44,139 nt of DNA from Deltaproteobacteria bacterium (GTDB lineage: Bacteria; Desulfobacterota; Syntrophia; Syntrophales; Smithellaceae). A program made the position numbers and the translations under genes. This document shows, one piece after another, positions 1 to 8,155 of the stretch (the stretch's first letter is position 1; the number at the start of each line of letters is the position of its first letter). Below the pieces are notes generated by a model, which saw nothing but the letters and a program-made list of their open reading frames with translations, did no database searches and had not been told where the DNA came from. The stretch lies in assembly GCA_022703375.1 (NCBI GenBank), contig JAKLDS010000017.1, positions 1 through 44,139 of the forward strand, given 5' to 3'.

Positions 1-1
1 A

Positions 2-733
2 ATTCTGCTGATAAGCTTTGCCGCGCCTGTTTCCACACTGCGGATTATGGATCAGGATGTGGATATATCCGACAGAAAGATTGCCGCCGGGCTGGCGGCA
101 ATTCTTGCCATGTCGCAGGCAAACGCTACTTTTCCCCTGGCTGTCTTTGGTCTGAATCTTCCTTTTACCATGCTGACTTCCCTTGTGGGCGGGTTGCTCG
201 CTAGTTTTTTAACGTATAAAATATTCGCCCGCCATCTGGTAGACAGTGTCGAAAAAAGTGCCGCTGTCGAAATAAAAAAGGAAGAGGATAAGGGAAAAAC
301 CGTTCAGATTATTATGACTGGTGCGGAAGAGGGATTTCAACTGGTGCTGAAAGCCGTTCCGCTGTTTGTTCTGGCCGTGTTTTTGGTGAATATTTTAAAA
401 ACCGCCGGCGCAATAGCTCTTTTAGAAAAAATATTTGCTCCGGTTCTTTCTCTGGCAGGAATATCCGGCGCGGCAGTATTGTCAATCGTGACCAAGTATA
501 TTGCCGGTGGAACGGCAATGATGGGCGCGACAATTCCCCTTATTCAGGAAAAGGCTATGACTGCGGTTGAACTCAATAAGATCGCGGGCTTTACTATTAA
601 TCCGCTTGATGCCGTGGGAGTTGCCGTTTTGGCGGCCTCAGGCAAGCGAATTGCAGCATTTGTCATGCCTGCCGTTAAAGGAGCTCTGATTGCAGTTTTG
701 TTTAGAGGAATAATCCACCTTATTGTTTTCTGA
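2..733 (+). CDS. Nucleoside-recognition (Gate) domain membrane protein, 5' end cut by the window
   Basis: The reading frame is open from base 2, so the gene starts outside the window; the first ATG at 47 is internal. The visible 243 residues are strongly hydrophobic, with about six membrane segments separated by a charged linker near residues 80-100 (EIKKEEDKGK). The second half has the glycine/alanine-rich pattern of the nucleoside-recognition (Gate) family, including GGTAMMGATIPL and NPLDAVGVAVLAASG. This family contains nucleoside transporters and SpmA/SpmB-like proteins; the substrate of this member cannot be told from sequence. The next gene lies in the same direction 178 bases on, after a small hairpin. 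The family call is fairly secure, the function is not. Confidence 0.65.
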   Translation: MLLISFAAPVSTLRIMDQDVDISDRKIAAGLAAILAMSQANATFPLAVFGLNLPFTMLTSLVGGLLASFLTYKIFARHLVDSVEKSAAVEIKKEEDKGKTVQIIMTGAEEGFQLVLKAVPLFVLAVFLVNILKTAGAIALLEKIFAPVLSLAGISGAAVLSIVTKYIAGGTAMMGATIPLIQEKAMTAVELNKIAGFTINPLDAVGVAVLAASGKRIAAFVMPAVKGALIAVLFRGIIHLIVF

Positions 734-749
734 TTTATTAGAGAGGCTC

Positions 750-772
750 CAATTCCGCTAATAGCGGAATTG
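750..772. terminator. Perfect 10-bp hairpin after the Gate-domain gene (possible terminator)
   Basis: CAATTCCGCT and AGCGGAATTG flank a three-base loop and pair perfectly. It begins 17 bases after the stop codon at 733. There is no T-tract on either side, so it is not a standard intrinsic terminator; it may protect a 3' end or work with Rho. The rest of 734-910 holds no gene and no convincing promoter that I can see. Confidence 0.35.
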
Positions 773-910
773 CTTCATGGTATATACCTGTAATTTGTTT
801 TCGCGCAAGCTGCCTCAGCACAATGCTTAGTCCAGCTGATGATTACCGGGCGAATGCTTTAAATTACGGTGGCTGTTCATTATCCTGTATTTTTTACCCC
901 AAGGTCTGAC

Positions 911-2137
911 ATGCTTTCCCATTTGAATAAAAAAGATAAAAGAAATTATTTACTGATTCTCGTCGGGACCGCATTTCATTTTGGTTCCATTTCTTATATG
1001 TTTCTGTTGCCGCGGTTCATCAGACATATCGGCGGCAATGAAAACCATATCGGTTTCATCTTTGGCATAGCAATTATTCCCTCTCTGCTTGTTTCACCTT
1101 TAGGCGGCTATCTTTCCGATAAGATGTCGGGGAAAAAACTGGCAATAATGGGTTCAGCCATTACGATTTTAAGCACGCTGTCATTTCTTTTTGTCAGTGA
1201 TCTGTCGCAACTTATATACATTTTGCGAATATTACAGGGTTCAGGGCACGCTTTGTTTTTTGCAGTTGTTTTCAGTATCCTTTCACATATCATTCCGGAA
1301 AAGAACAGGGCGGAAGGAATCGCCTATTTTGCCGTGTGCGCCCAAATAGGTAATTCCATTGGCGCTTTTCTTGCCGAACAAATCATCAACAACCTCGGCT
1401 ACAATTGCTATTTTATCGGTTCATTCGCCATGGGATTAATGACTATCGGTATGCTGAGTTTGGTGGCAGTTTCCCGTCAGGAAAGTGATGCGGGCATACC
1501 GGCGGAAGAAACAAAAATAACTGCAGAGAACGATGGCTACTTTAGTGCGATACTAAAAAGGAATTATGTCAGCGGTTTTTTATTGATCCTAGTCCTCGGA
1601 GGCGGATATGGAACAGTTATCCAATTTGTCACTCCCTATCTTGATTATCTTTACAGATCATCCCTGTCAGTGCAACAAATCCCCGCCTCTCTTTTTATTC
1701 CTCCGGCGCTGATTACAGTGGCAATTTCCCGGCTGCTCTTATCAAAAATCACCGATCACTGGGGCAGAAATAAAATAATATTGGCAAATTTTCCTTTATT
1801 TGCTCTGACGATATTTTTTATTACAATAATCCGCAGTGAATATGCGGCGCTGGCAACAGCCATTTTTTTTGGTCTCAGCTATGGATTTCTTTTTCCGGCG
1901 CTCAATGCCGTAATATTGAGCAGGGCGGAAGTGCGTCACCGGGGTAAGATTGCGGGTATTCTGGTAATGCTTTTTGATTCCTCTTTTTACGGATTTGCTT
2001 TTATTATGGGGCCGCTGGCTTATCGTATCGGCTATTTCAAGATGTTCTATGTTCTGGCGGCAATAATGCTGGCCGGTTTATTGATTTATATTATCATCGA
2101 AAAAGTAAAAAATTCTCCGGCAAGGAATAGTAATTAA
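911..2137 (+). CDS. Major facilitator superfamily transporter
   Basis: A 408-residue protein with about twelve hydrophobic segments, the usual MFS size. The loop between segments 2 and 3 has the family's motif A (GGYLSDKMSGKK), and a weaker copy (SKITDHWGRNK) lies at the matching place in the second half, which supports the two-fold 6+6 layout. A hydrophilic central loop with several Glu/Asp residues falls around residues 190-210. The substrate is unknown; drug or sugar efflux types look alike at this level. A longer GTG start at 869 is possible, but the ATG at 911 has AAGG at 901-904 at good spacing and leads straight into a typical cytoplasmic N-terminus (MLSHLNKKDK), so I prefer it. It converges with the GspE-like gene. 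Confidence 0.8.
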   Translation: MLSHLNKKDKRNYLLILVGTAFHFGSISYMFLLPRFIRHIGGNENHIGFIFGIAIIPSLLVSPLGGYLSDKMSGKKLAIMGSAITILSTLSFLFVSDLSQLIYILRILQGSGHALFFAVVFSILSHIIPEKNRAEGIAYFAVCAQIGNSIGAFLAEQIINNLGYNCYFIGSFAMGLMTIGMLSLVAVSRQESDAGIPAEETKITAENDGYFSAILKRNYVSGFLLILVLGGGYGTVIQFVTPYLDYLYRSSLSVQQIPASLFIPPALITVAISRLLLSKITDHWGRNKIILANFPLFALTIFFITIIRSEYAALATAIFFGLSYGFLFPALNAVILSRAEVRHRGKIAGILVMLFDSSFYGFAFIMGPLAYRIGYFKMFYVLAAIMLAGLLIYIIIEKVKNSPARNSN

Positions 2138-2166
2138 GATTGGAATTAATAAGGCATTGGAAACAA

Positions 2167-2196
2167 AAACAGCCCATTTTCGGTCATGGGCTGTTT
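2167..2196. terminator. Bidirectional intrinsic terminator between convergent genes
   Basis: AAACAGCCCAT (2167-2177) pairs perfectly with ATGGGCTGTTT (2186-2196) across an eight-base loop. Runs of A on the left and T on the right give a short U-tract on both strands. It lies between the MFS stop at 2137 and the convergent ATPase stop at 2236, so it can end both transcripts. Confidence 0.72.
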
Positions 2197-2235
2197 AAAA
2201 TGTATAATTGAAATGTTGCTGGCGAGGCCAATCAA

Positions 2236-4542
2236 CTATTTAATACAGACGCGGCGGACCTGTTTGAAATCAGTAAAACCCTTGAGCGATTTAATTATTC
2301 CGTCCTGCAAAAGAGTGGTCATACCTTCTTTTATTGCCTGCTCACGCAGAACTTCAACAGAGGCGTGTTTCTGGACAAGCCTTTTAATATCGTCAGTACC
2401 GACGAGCAGTTCATGAATGCCCATTCTTCCCTTGTAGCCGGTTTTGTCGCAGGCATCACAGCCTTTCGGACGGGAGAGCATGAGATTGTCGTTGTAAGGA
2501 ATGTTGAGTTTGGCAAACATTTCCGGACCATAGCTTTCCACTATTTCATTGTATTCTTCCTGCGTCGGATGATACTGCTCCTTGCATTTTTTGCACAGGG
2601 TGCGCACCAGTCGTTGGGCAAGTATCGCCAGGAGGGCGTCGGCAAAGTTTAAGGGATCAATACCCATATCCAGTAAGCGGGTAATTGTTTCGGGCGCGCT
2701 GTTGGTATGCAGTGTGCTGAAAACAAGGTGACCGGTGAGAGAAGCCTCGACGCCAGTTTTGGCGGTTTCAAAATCGCGCATTTCACCAACCATAATGACG
2801 TCGGGATCAGCGCGCAGGAAGGAACGCATGGCGGCGGCGAAATCAAAACCGATTTTTGACTGTACCTGCACCTGACGCAATCCGTACTGAGTTATTTCAA
2901 CGGGGTCTTCGGCCGTCCATATTTTTCTGTCCGGTTTATTGATATGTCCTAAAGCGGCATGCAGGGTAGTTGTTTTACCGGATCCTGTGGGTCCCACAAC
3001 CAGAATCATACCATAAGGTTTGGTAATGGCGCCGATAAGTTCTCGTAAATTGCGCTCTTCTATCCCCATGTTTGTCAGCGGCAATGTTTCGCCGCCTTTG
3101 GCCAGAATACGCATGACAACGTCTTCCACGGCGCCCTGCGTGGGAATTGTCGCCACACGCAACTCAATTTCATCGCCCGTCGAGCGGCGGAATTTTATTT
3201 TACCATCCTGCGGCAGCCTTTTTACCGTGATATCCAGATTGCACATAATCTTGATACGGGAAATCAGAGCCGACCGGTAGCTGAACGGCACTGTCTGATA
3301 AAGGGCGCAATCGCCATCCACCCGGAAACGGATTTCCACATTTTTCTTGCCGACATTGGGTTCGATGTGAATATCGGAAGCGCGCCGTGTATAGGCATCG
3401 TTTATTATTTTATTGACCAGTTGCATGATGACGCTGTCGGATTCGGTAACACCATCGGCGCCTTCTTCTTCTTCCGCAGCAGCGTCCTCATCTTCCATTT
3501 TACCCAGCAACTCAGTGAAGGAATGCTCGTCTTCCGGAGAATGATAAAACAAATTAATGTATTTGATTATATCTTCGGGCAGGGCAATGTCATATTTCAC
3601 CAGCTTGGTTTTCAACAGGCTTTCGATATTATCTCTTTTTAAAATATTATTAGGGTCATCAATAATAACATGAATGTTCCCGTCAATTCTTTCCAGCGGT
3701 ACCCATAACTCGCGCCGGAGATATTCTTTTTTCAGGTTTCTAATCAGGTCGCCGGGGATGACCGTTTTATCGTTGTAGGTAAGAAAACGACATTTATAAA
3801 ATTCCTCATAGGCACGACCGATGTCTTCTTTGGATATTTTATATTTGCTCATCAGGAAGGTTTCCATTGTTTCTTTTTTCTCTTTGGATTCCTCCCAGGC
3901 GGCCTCCAGCTCTTCTTCTTTAATCATATCGTGGCTGATTAAATAATCGAAACGTGTTTTCCGGCGGCGGGATAAGCGCTGCTGGTTGTAAAAGGCCACG
4001 CCCAGCACCTCGGCGATTTCATTGGCCAGGCCTTCTTCTTCATCGGTAAACTTGCCGATGCCGACTTTTCTGTTGAGAATCTGAATGACGCCCATGAGCT
4101 GATTATTGTTGAAAATAGGCGCCGCCAGAATCTGCTTTGTCCGGAAACCTGATTTTTTATCCCAACTGTCGTCGAAGGATAGTTCCTTATCAATATTTTT
4201 CAGTTCGATTGTATTATAGGGATCGGAAATATTGACTGATTTACCGGTATTGGCGACATAGCCGGCAATGCTTTTGTTGCTTATCGGCACCCGGATTTCA
4301 TTGAGTTTCGAACCGCCCGCCAGAAACATGGAATAAATTTCATTGCGCGATTTATCCACAACATAGATGGTTATGGAATGAGCGTTAAAAAGATTAAGAA
4401 TTCCGTCTTTTAAATCAACCAGAATTTGCTTGATGTTCGGCGCCGCGTGAATGCGGTTGGTTATATCCTGCAGAGCCTTGCGAACGCGAAGTTTTTCGTC
4501 AATATTTGTTGTTAAAGGTTGGCTTGCCAATTGTCCATTCAT
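2236..4542 (-). CDS. GAF domain plus GspE/PulE/PilB-type secretion ATPase
   Basis: A 768-residue hexameric-ATPase homologue of the kind that powers type II secretion or type IV pilus assembly at the inner membrane. Residues about 20-185 look like a GAF sensor domain, followed by a GspE/MshE N-terminal-like domain (about 200-330) and a very acidic linker (about 345-365). The ATPase core follows: Walker A GPTGSGKTTT near 515-524, Walker B LRADPDVIMVGE near 577-590, a His box TGHLVFSTLHTN, and a zinc site made of two CxxC pairs near 648 and 693. All motifs look intact. No other pilus or secretion gene lies in the window, so it is an orphan ATPase here. GspE, PilB and MshE cannot be separated on these motifs. 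The GAF fusion suggests that assembly is gated by a small ligand (inference). Confidence 0.88.
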   Translation of the reverse strand: MNGQLASQPLTTNIDEKLRVRKALQDITNRIHAAPNIKQILVDLKDGILNLFNAHSITIYVVDKSRNEIYSMFLAGGSKLNEIRVPISNKSIAGYVANTGKSVNISDPYNTIELKNIDKELSFDDSWDKKSGFRTKQILAAPIFNNNQLMGVIQILNRKVGIGKFTDEEEGLANEIAEVLGVAFYNQQRLSRRRKTRFDYLISHDMIKEEELEAAWEESKEKKETMETFLMSKYKISKEDIGRAYEEFYKCRFLTYNDKTVIPGDLIRNLKKEYLRRELWVPLERIDGNIHVIIDDPNNILKRDNIESLLKTKLVKYDIALPEDIIKYINLFYHSPEDEHSFTELLGKMEDEDAAAEEEEGADGVTESDSVIMQLVNKIINDAYTRRASDIHIEPNVGKKNVEIRFRVDGDCALYQTVPFSYRSALISRIKIMCNLDITVKRLPQDGKIKFRRSTGDEIELRVATIPTQGAVEDVVMRILAKGGETLPLTNMGIEERNLRELIGAITKPYGMILVVGPTGSGKTTTLHAALGHINKPDRKIWTAEDPVEITQYGLRQVQVQSKIGFDFAAAMRSFLRADPDVIMVGEMRDFETAKTGVEASLTGHLVFSTLHTNSAPETITRLLDMGIDPLNFADALLAILAQRLVRTLCKKCKEQYHPTQEEYNEIVESYGPEMFAKLNIPYNDNLMLSRPKGCDACDKTGYKGRMGIHELLVGTDDIKRLVQKHASVEVLREQAIKEGMTTLLQDGIIKSLKGFTDFKQVRRVCIK

Positions 4543-4582
4543 CTAGCGACCTCTCCCGAAGATAAAACTGAAAAGTGTATTT

Positions 4583-4611
4583 ATTCTAGCAGGGGTTCAC
4601 GGCATTGTCAA
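4583..4611 (-). promoter_or_regulatory. Sigma70-type promoter of the GAF-GspE gene
   Basis: On the minus strand TTGACA (4606-4611), a 17-base spacer and TAGAAT (4583-4588) form a near-consensus promoter. The predicted start is near 4576, giving a leader of about 34 bases with a GGGAGAGG ribosome site before the ATG at 4542. A 13-base palindrome GCATTGTCAATGC (4602-4614) covers the -35 box. Confidence 0.72.
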
Positions 4612-4662
4612 TGCTGCGAATAGAACAGCAAATCAAGTAACTGTGAGTTTTATATCCAATAA

Positions 4663-6735
4663 TTAACCGGCTGTGACTATTTTCGAAAAATCGGCGATTT
4701 TATGAAATAAAGCTGATATTTCGGCCAGAAGCGACAGGCGGTTGAACTTAATCTTTTCGTTCTTATCCATGACCATAACGCCGTCAAAAAAGGCGTCAAC
4801 GGGAGGCCGCAGACGGGCCAGCTCTTTTAATGCCAGATTATAATCATTTCCGGCGATGCCTTCTTCCACCGCTTTTTTAATTATACCGAAGGAGTCGGAT
4901 AAATTCTTTTCCACATCCGCAATAAAAAGGGTTGGATCAATCCGGGGATTGCCGAAATCCTTCAAAATGTTATCCACGCGTTTGAAAGCGATGGAAACCG
5001 GCTCGAATTCCGGATTTTCCCGGAAAGCCTGAAGAGCCTTGATTTTTTCCAGCGACAAAACGACATCGGAGAGGCCTGTTGCCAGGACCGCCTCTACGGT
5101 ATCATACGCATAACCCTGAGCAATCAACTGATTGGCAAAACGGCCGGCAAAGAATTCCAGCACGTCTTTTTTGATTTCCGGGACGGATTTTTTCAAAACA
5201 GACGCCAATCCGTTCAAGCTCTCATCAATGAGAAAATCAAGTGTCAGAGGATAGCGCTTGTCCAGGAGAATATTGATAACGCCCAGCGCCTGCCGGCGCA
5301 GCGCGTAGGGATCGGCGGTTCCGCTGGGCGGAAGACCGACACCGAAGAAGCCGGCAATAGAATCAATTTTATCGGCAATGCCGACAATCGCTCCTTCATC
5401 TGTCTGCGGCAACTCGCCGCCGGCGGCCGTCGGCAGATAGTGTTCATAAATTGCCCTGGCGATAACCGGATTTTCTCCGGCCAGCAGCGCATACTGACTG
5501 CCCATAACCCCCTGCAATTCCGAGAACTCTCCGACCATTTGTGTTTCCAGATCCGCTTTAGCGAGGAGAGCCACGCGGTCAACCGATGCTTTAATGGCCG
5601 GATTTATTTTATCCGCAATTATCCGGGCGAGTCCGCGAAAGCGCATAACCTTTTCGTAAGATGTCCCCAATAGCCGGTGAAAAATAACTTTCTTGAGTGC
5701 TTCGAGACGCTTTTCCAGCGGCACTTTGCAGTCTTCTGCAAAGAAAAATTGAGCATCCGCCAGACGGGCCTGGAGAACTTTTTCATTACCACGCGCCACT
5801 ACATCCATATCCCTGGCCTGAGTATTGCTCACCGCAATGAAATAAGGCAGCAGCGAGCCTGCGTCATCAATAACAGGGAAATATTTCTGGTGGGAAATCA
5901 TGGTAGTGGTCAGCACTTCCTTGGGAACGCGCAGAAACTCCTTGTCGAATCCGCCGCGGATGACAACAGGATATTCCACGATAAACGTTATATTATCCAA
6001 CAGATCTTCGTTGTAGAATATTTTGCCGCCCACTGCGGCAGCGGCGCTCCTCGCTCCTGCCAGAATGAGTTTCTTTCTTTCCGCGGGATCAACAATGACA
6101 AAATTATCCCGCAATTTGCCGAGATAGTCGGTAAAATCCGCAACAGCAAACGGGGCGGGGCTTAAAAAGCGATGGCCGCGCGAACAATCGGAACTTTGCA
6201 CTGTTTCCAGTTTTACTGGAACAATATCTTTCCCGTACAAAGCAAGCAGCCAGTGGATGGGTCGGGCAAAGCGCGTTTCATAATTCGCCCAGCGCATGGA
6301 CTTGCGGAAGGAAATTGCCGTGACAAGCTTTGTCAGAGTATCAGGCAGGATAGCCAGCGTCGCTTCACCTTTGATTGTTTTACGGGCCGCCAGATATTCG
6401 CCTTTATCGGTTTGTATGGTTTCCAGTTGTGAGAACTCCAGTCCCTGGCCTCTGGCAAAACCCAGCGCCGCTTTGGAAGGATTGCCTTTTTCATCCAGCG
6501 CCGCTTTTTTGGCCGGGCCAATTTTTTCCACGCTCTGGTCTTCCTGCTTATCGGCCAGCTCGGCTATATGGAGAACAAGACGGCGCGGCGTGGCCAAAGC
6601 CCTGACCCCCGCAAAAGGAATTCTTTTTTCCTGAAGAGATTTTTTGATTATTTCTTCCATGTCGCTGATGGCGCGGGGCAGAAACGCAGCGGGAATTTCT
6701 TCCGTGCCTATTTCAAAAAGCAATTCTTTGTTCAT
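4663..6735 (-). CDS. glyS: Glycyl-tRNA synthetase beta subunit
   Basis: The 690-residue tRNA-binding subunit of the bacterial alpha2-beta2 glycyl-tRNA synthetase. It opens with the family signature LLFEIGTEEIPAAFLP and carries the hallmark block with TDPYALRRQALGV around residue 475-490, which belongs to the HD-like region of GlyS. A DALR-type C-terminal anticodon-binding region ends near residue 690. Length is normal and nothing looks broken. It follows glyQ by 41 bases in the same direction and has its own GGGAGA ribosome site. It is needed with GlyQ for charging tRNA-Gly. Confidence 0.96.
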   Translation of the reverse strand: MNKELLFEIGTEEIPAAFLPRAISDMEEIIKKSLQEKRIPFAGVRALATPRRLVLHIAELADKQEDQSVEKIGPAKKAALDEKGNPSKAALGFARGQGLEFSQLETIQTDKGEYLAARKTIKGEATLAILPDTLTKLVTAISFRKSMRWANYETRFARPIHWLLALYGKDIVPVKLETVQSSDCSRGHRFLSPAPFAVADFTDYLGKLRDNFVIVDPAERKKLILAGARSAAAAVGGKIFYNEDLLDNITFIVEYPVVIRGGFDKEFLRVPKEVLTTTMISHQKYFPVIDDAGSLLPYFIAVSNTQARDMDVVARGNEKVLQARLADAQFFFAEDCKVPLEKRLEALKKVIFHRLLGTSYEKVMRFRGLARIIADKINPAIKASVDRVALLAKADLETQMVGEFSELQGVMGSQYALLAGENPVIARAIYEHYLPTAAGGELPQTDEGAIVGIADKIDSIAGFFGVGLPPSGTADPYALRRQALGVINILLDKRYPLTLDFLIDESLNGLASVLKKSVPEIKKDVLEFFAGRFANQLIAQGYAYDTVEAVLATGLSDVVLSLEKIKALQAFRENPEFEPVSIAFKRVDNILKDFGNPRIDPTLFIADVEKNLSDSFGIIKKAVEEGIAGNDYNLALKELARLRPPVDAFFDGVMVMDKNEKIKFNRLSLLAEISALFHKIADFSKIVTAG

Positions 6736-6776
6736 TTTATTCTCCCAAATATATTACGAGACGCGTTGGCGAAGTT

Positions 6777-7649
6777 TTATGCCTTATTTAACAGCGGATA
6801 CCCCATTGACTCACGCTGTTTGACGTAAAGCTCGGCGCTCAGGCGCGCCAGGTTCCGGACGCGGCCGATATAATTGGTGCGCTCATTGACGCTGATTGCG
6901 CCGCGGGCGTTGAGCAGGTTAAAAACATGCGAACATTTCAGGCAGTAATCGTAGGCGGGCAGCACCAGTTTTTTCTCCGCGATGTACAGAGCCTCCTGCT
7001 CGTACATGTCGAAAAGTTTTCTCAGCATCTCGATGTCGGCAATTTCAAAATTATAGGTGGAAAATTCCACTTCGCCCTGATGATGAACATCGCCGTATTT
7101 TACCTGATTATTCCATTGCAAATCATAAACGCTTTTCACCCCCTGAATGTACGTGGCGATGCGTTCGATGCCGTAAGTAATTTCGGCGCAGACCGGGTGC
7201 AGATCGAAGCCGCCGACCTGCTGAAAATAAGTGAATTGGGTAATTTCCATACCGTCGAGCCATACTTCCCATCCCAGTCCCCAGGCGCCCAGTGTCGGCG
7301 ATTCCCAGTCATCCTCAACAAAACGGATATCGTGATCGAGCGGATCAATGCCGAAACTCTTCAAAGATTCGAGGTAAAGCTCCTGAATGTTGGCGGGAGA
7401 TGGTTTCATGATTACCTGGTACTGGTAGTAGTGCTGCAGGCGGTTCGGATTTTCCCCGTAACGGCCGTCAGTGGGACGCCGCGACGGCTGAACATAAGCC
7501 ACATTCCAGGGCTCCGGCCCCAGAGCGCGCAGGCAGGTGGCGGGATGAAAGGTTCCCGCGCCCACTTCCATGTCGTAAGGCTGCTGAATAACGCACCCCT
7601 GGGAGTGCCAGTATTTTTCCAGAGCAAAAATCAATTCCTGAAAGGTCAC
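6777..7649 (-). CDS. glyQ: Glycyl-tRNA synthetase alpha subunit
   Basis: The 290-residue catalytic class II subunit that forms glycyl-adenylate. Signature segments include [31 protein letters not shown], and [19 protein letters not shown] near the N-terminus, then a typical C-terminus ending at MGYPLLNKA. An ATG 60 bases upstream gives a longer frame, but the GTG at 7649 is preceded at five bases by a strong AAGGAGG and yields the usual family N-terminus (xTFQELI), so I place the start there. The ribosome site overlaps the stop codon of the upstream mog gene, which suggests translational coupling. Confidence 0.96.
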   Translation of the reverse strand: MTFQELIFALEKYWHSQGCVIQQPYDMEVGAGTFHPATCLRALGPEPWNVAYVQPSRRPTDGRYGENPNRLQHYYQYQVIMKPSPANIQELYLESLKSFGIDPLDHDIRFVEDDWESPTLGAWGLGWEVWLDGMEITQFTYFQQVGGFDLHPVCAEITYGIERIATYIQGVKSVYDLQWNNQVKYGDVHHQGEVEFSTYNFEIADIEMLRKLFDMYEQEALYIAEKKLVLPAYDYCLKCSHVFNLLNARGAISVNERTNYIGRVRNLARLSAELYVKQRESMGYPLLNKA

Positions 7650-7654
7650 AAATT

Positions 7655-7661
7655 CCTCCTT
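7655..7661 (-). promoter_or_regulatory. glyQ ribosome-binding site overlapping the mog stop codon
   Basis: The minus strand reads TAAGGAGG, in which TAA is the stop of the mog/moaB-type gene (7660-7662) and AAGGAGG is the Shine-Dalgarno of glyQ. It fixes the glyQ start at the GTG at 7649 and implies that ribosomes ending on the first gene can restart on the second. Confidence 0.8.
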
Positions 7662-8151
7662 ATGGTGTACCGCATTCTCTGTCATCCCCTTTAATCTTGG
7701 CCACGGCATGTTGCAGGGCCGGCAGGATAACTGCCAGATTTTCTCTGACTGCCTTGGGGCTGCCGGGCAGGTTGATAATGAGGCAGCGGCCGCGGATTCC
7801 GGCCACGGCGCGGGAAATCATGGCGAAGGGGGTGACGGCCATGCTGTGAGCGCGCATGGCTTCGGCAAAGCCTGGCACTTCTTTCTCGATTATTTCCAGA
7901 GTCGCCTCCGGCGTAACATCGCGCGGACTGACGCCGGTGCCGCCGGTGGTTAAAACAAGATCAAGCTTTTCCTCGTCGGCATATCTGGCCATTGCGGCGG
8001 CGAGCGGCTCTATTTCATCGGGAACAATACAGCTCTGACATACCATCAGACCCAGTTCGCTTAGCATGGCGGCAATTGCCGGGCCGCTTCTGTCTTCGCG
8101 AATACCCTGCGAACTCCGGTCGCTGACCGTTATTACTCCCGCTCGAATCAT
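7660..8151 (-). CDS. mog: Molybdopterin-binding protein, Mog/MoaB family
   Basis: A 163-residue protein of the MoCF-biosynthesis (MogA/MoaB) family, which adenylylates molybdopterin before metal insertion. It shows VITVSDR at the start, the nucleotide/pterin loop [17 protein letters not shown] at about 68-84, and [12 protein letters not shown] near 135-146. The preferred start is the ATG at 8151, four bases after the fusA stop; an upstream in-frame start inside fusA would add twelve residues with no family support. Mog and MoaB are hard to separate by motif alone. Its place between an elongation factor and glyQ is operon company rather than pathway company. Confidence 0.88.
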   Translation of the reverse strand: MIRAGVITVSDRSSQGIREDRSGPAIAAMLSELGLMVCQSCIVPDEIEPLAAAMARYADEEKLDLVLTTGGTGVSPRDVTPEATLEIIEKEVPGFAEAMRAHSMAVTPFAMISRAVAGIRGRCLIINLPGSPKAVRENLAVILPALQHAVAKIKGDDRECGTP

Positions 8152-8155
8152 GAAA

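Noticed and set aside
869-910. Longer GTG start for the MFS transporter
   Set aside because: No ribosome site before the GTG, and the extra 14 residues do not look like a family N-terminus; the ATG at 911 is better placed.
6927-7694. 255-codon plus-strand frame antisense to glyQ
   Set aside because: Mirror of a well-conserved gene; no ribosome site or domain. Long antisense frames are common here because of codon bias.
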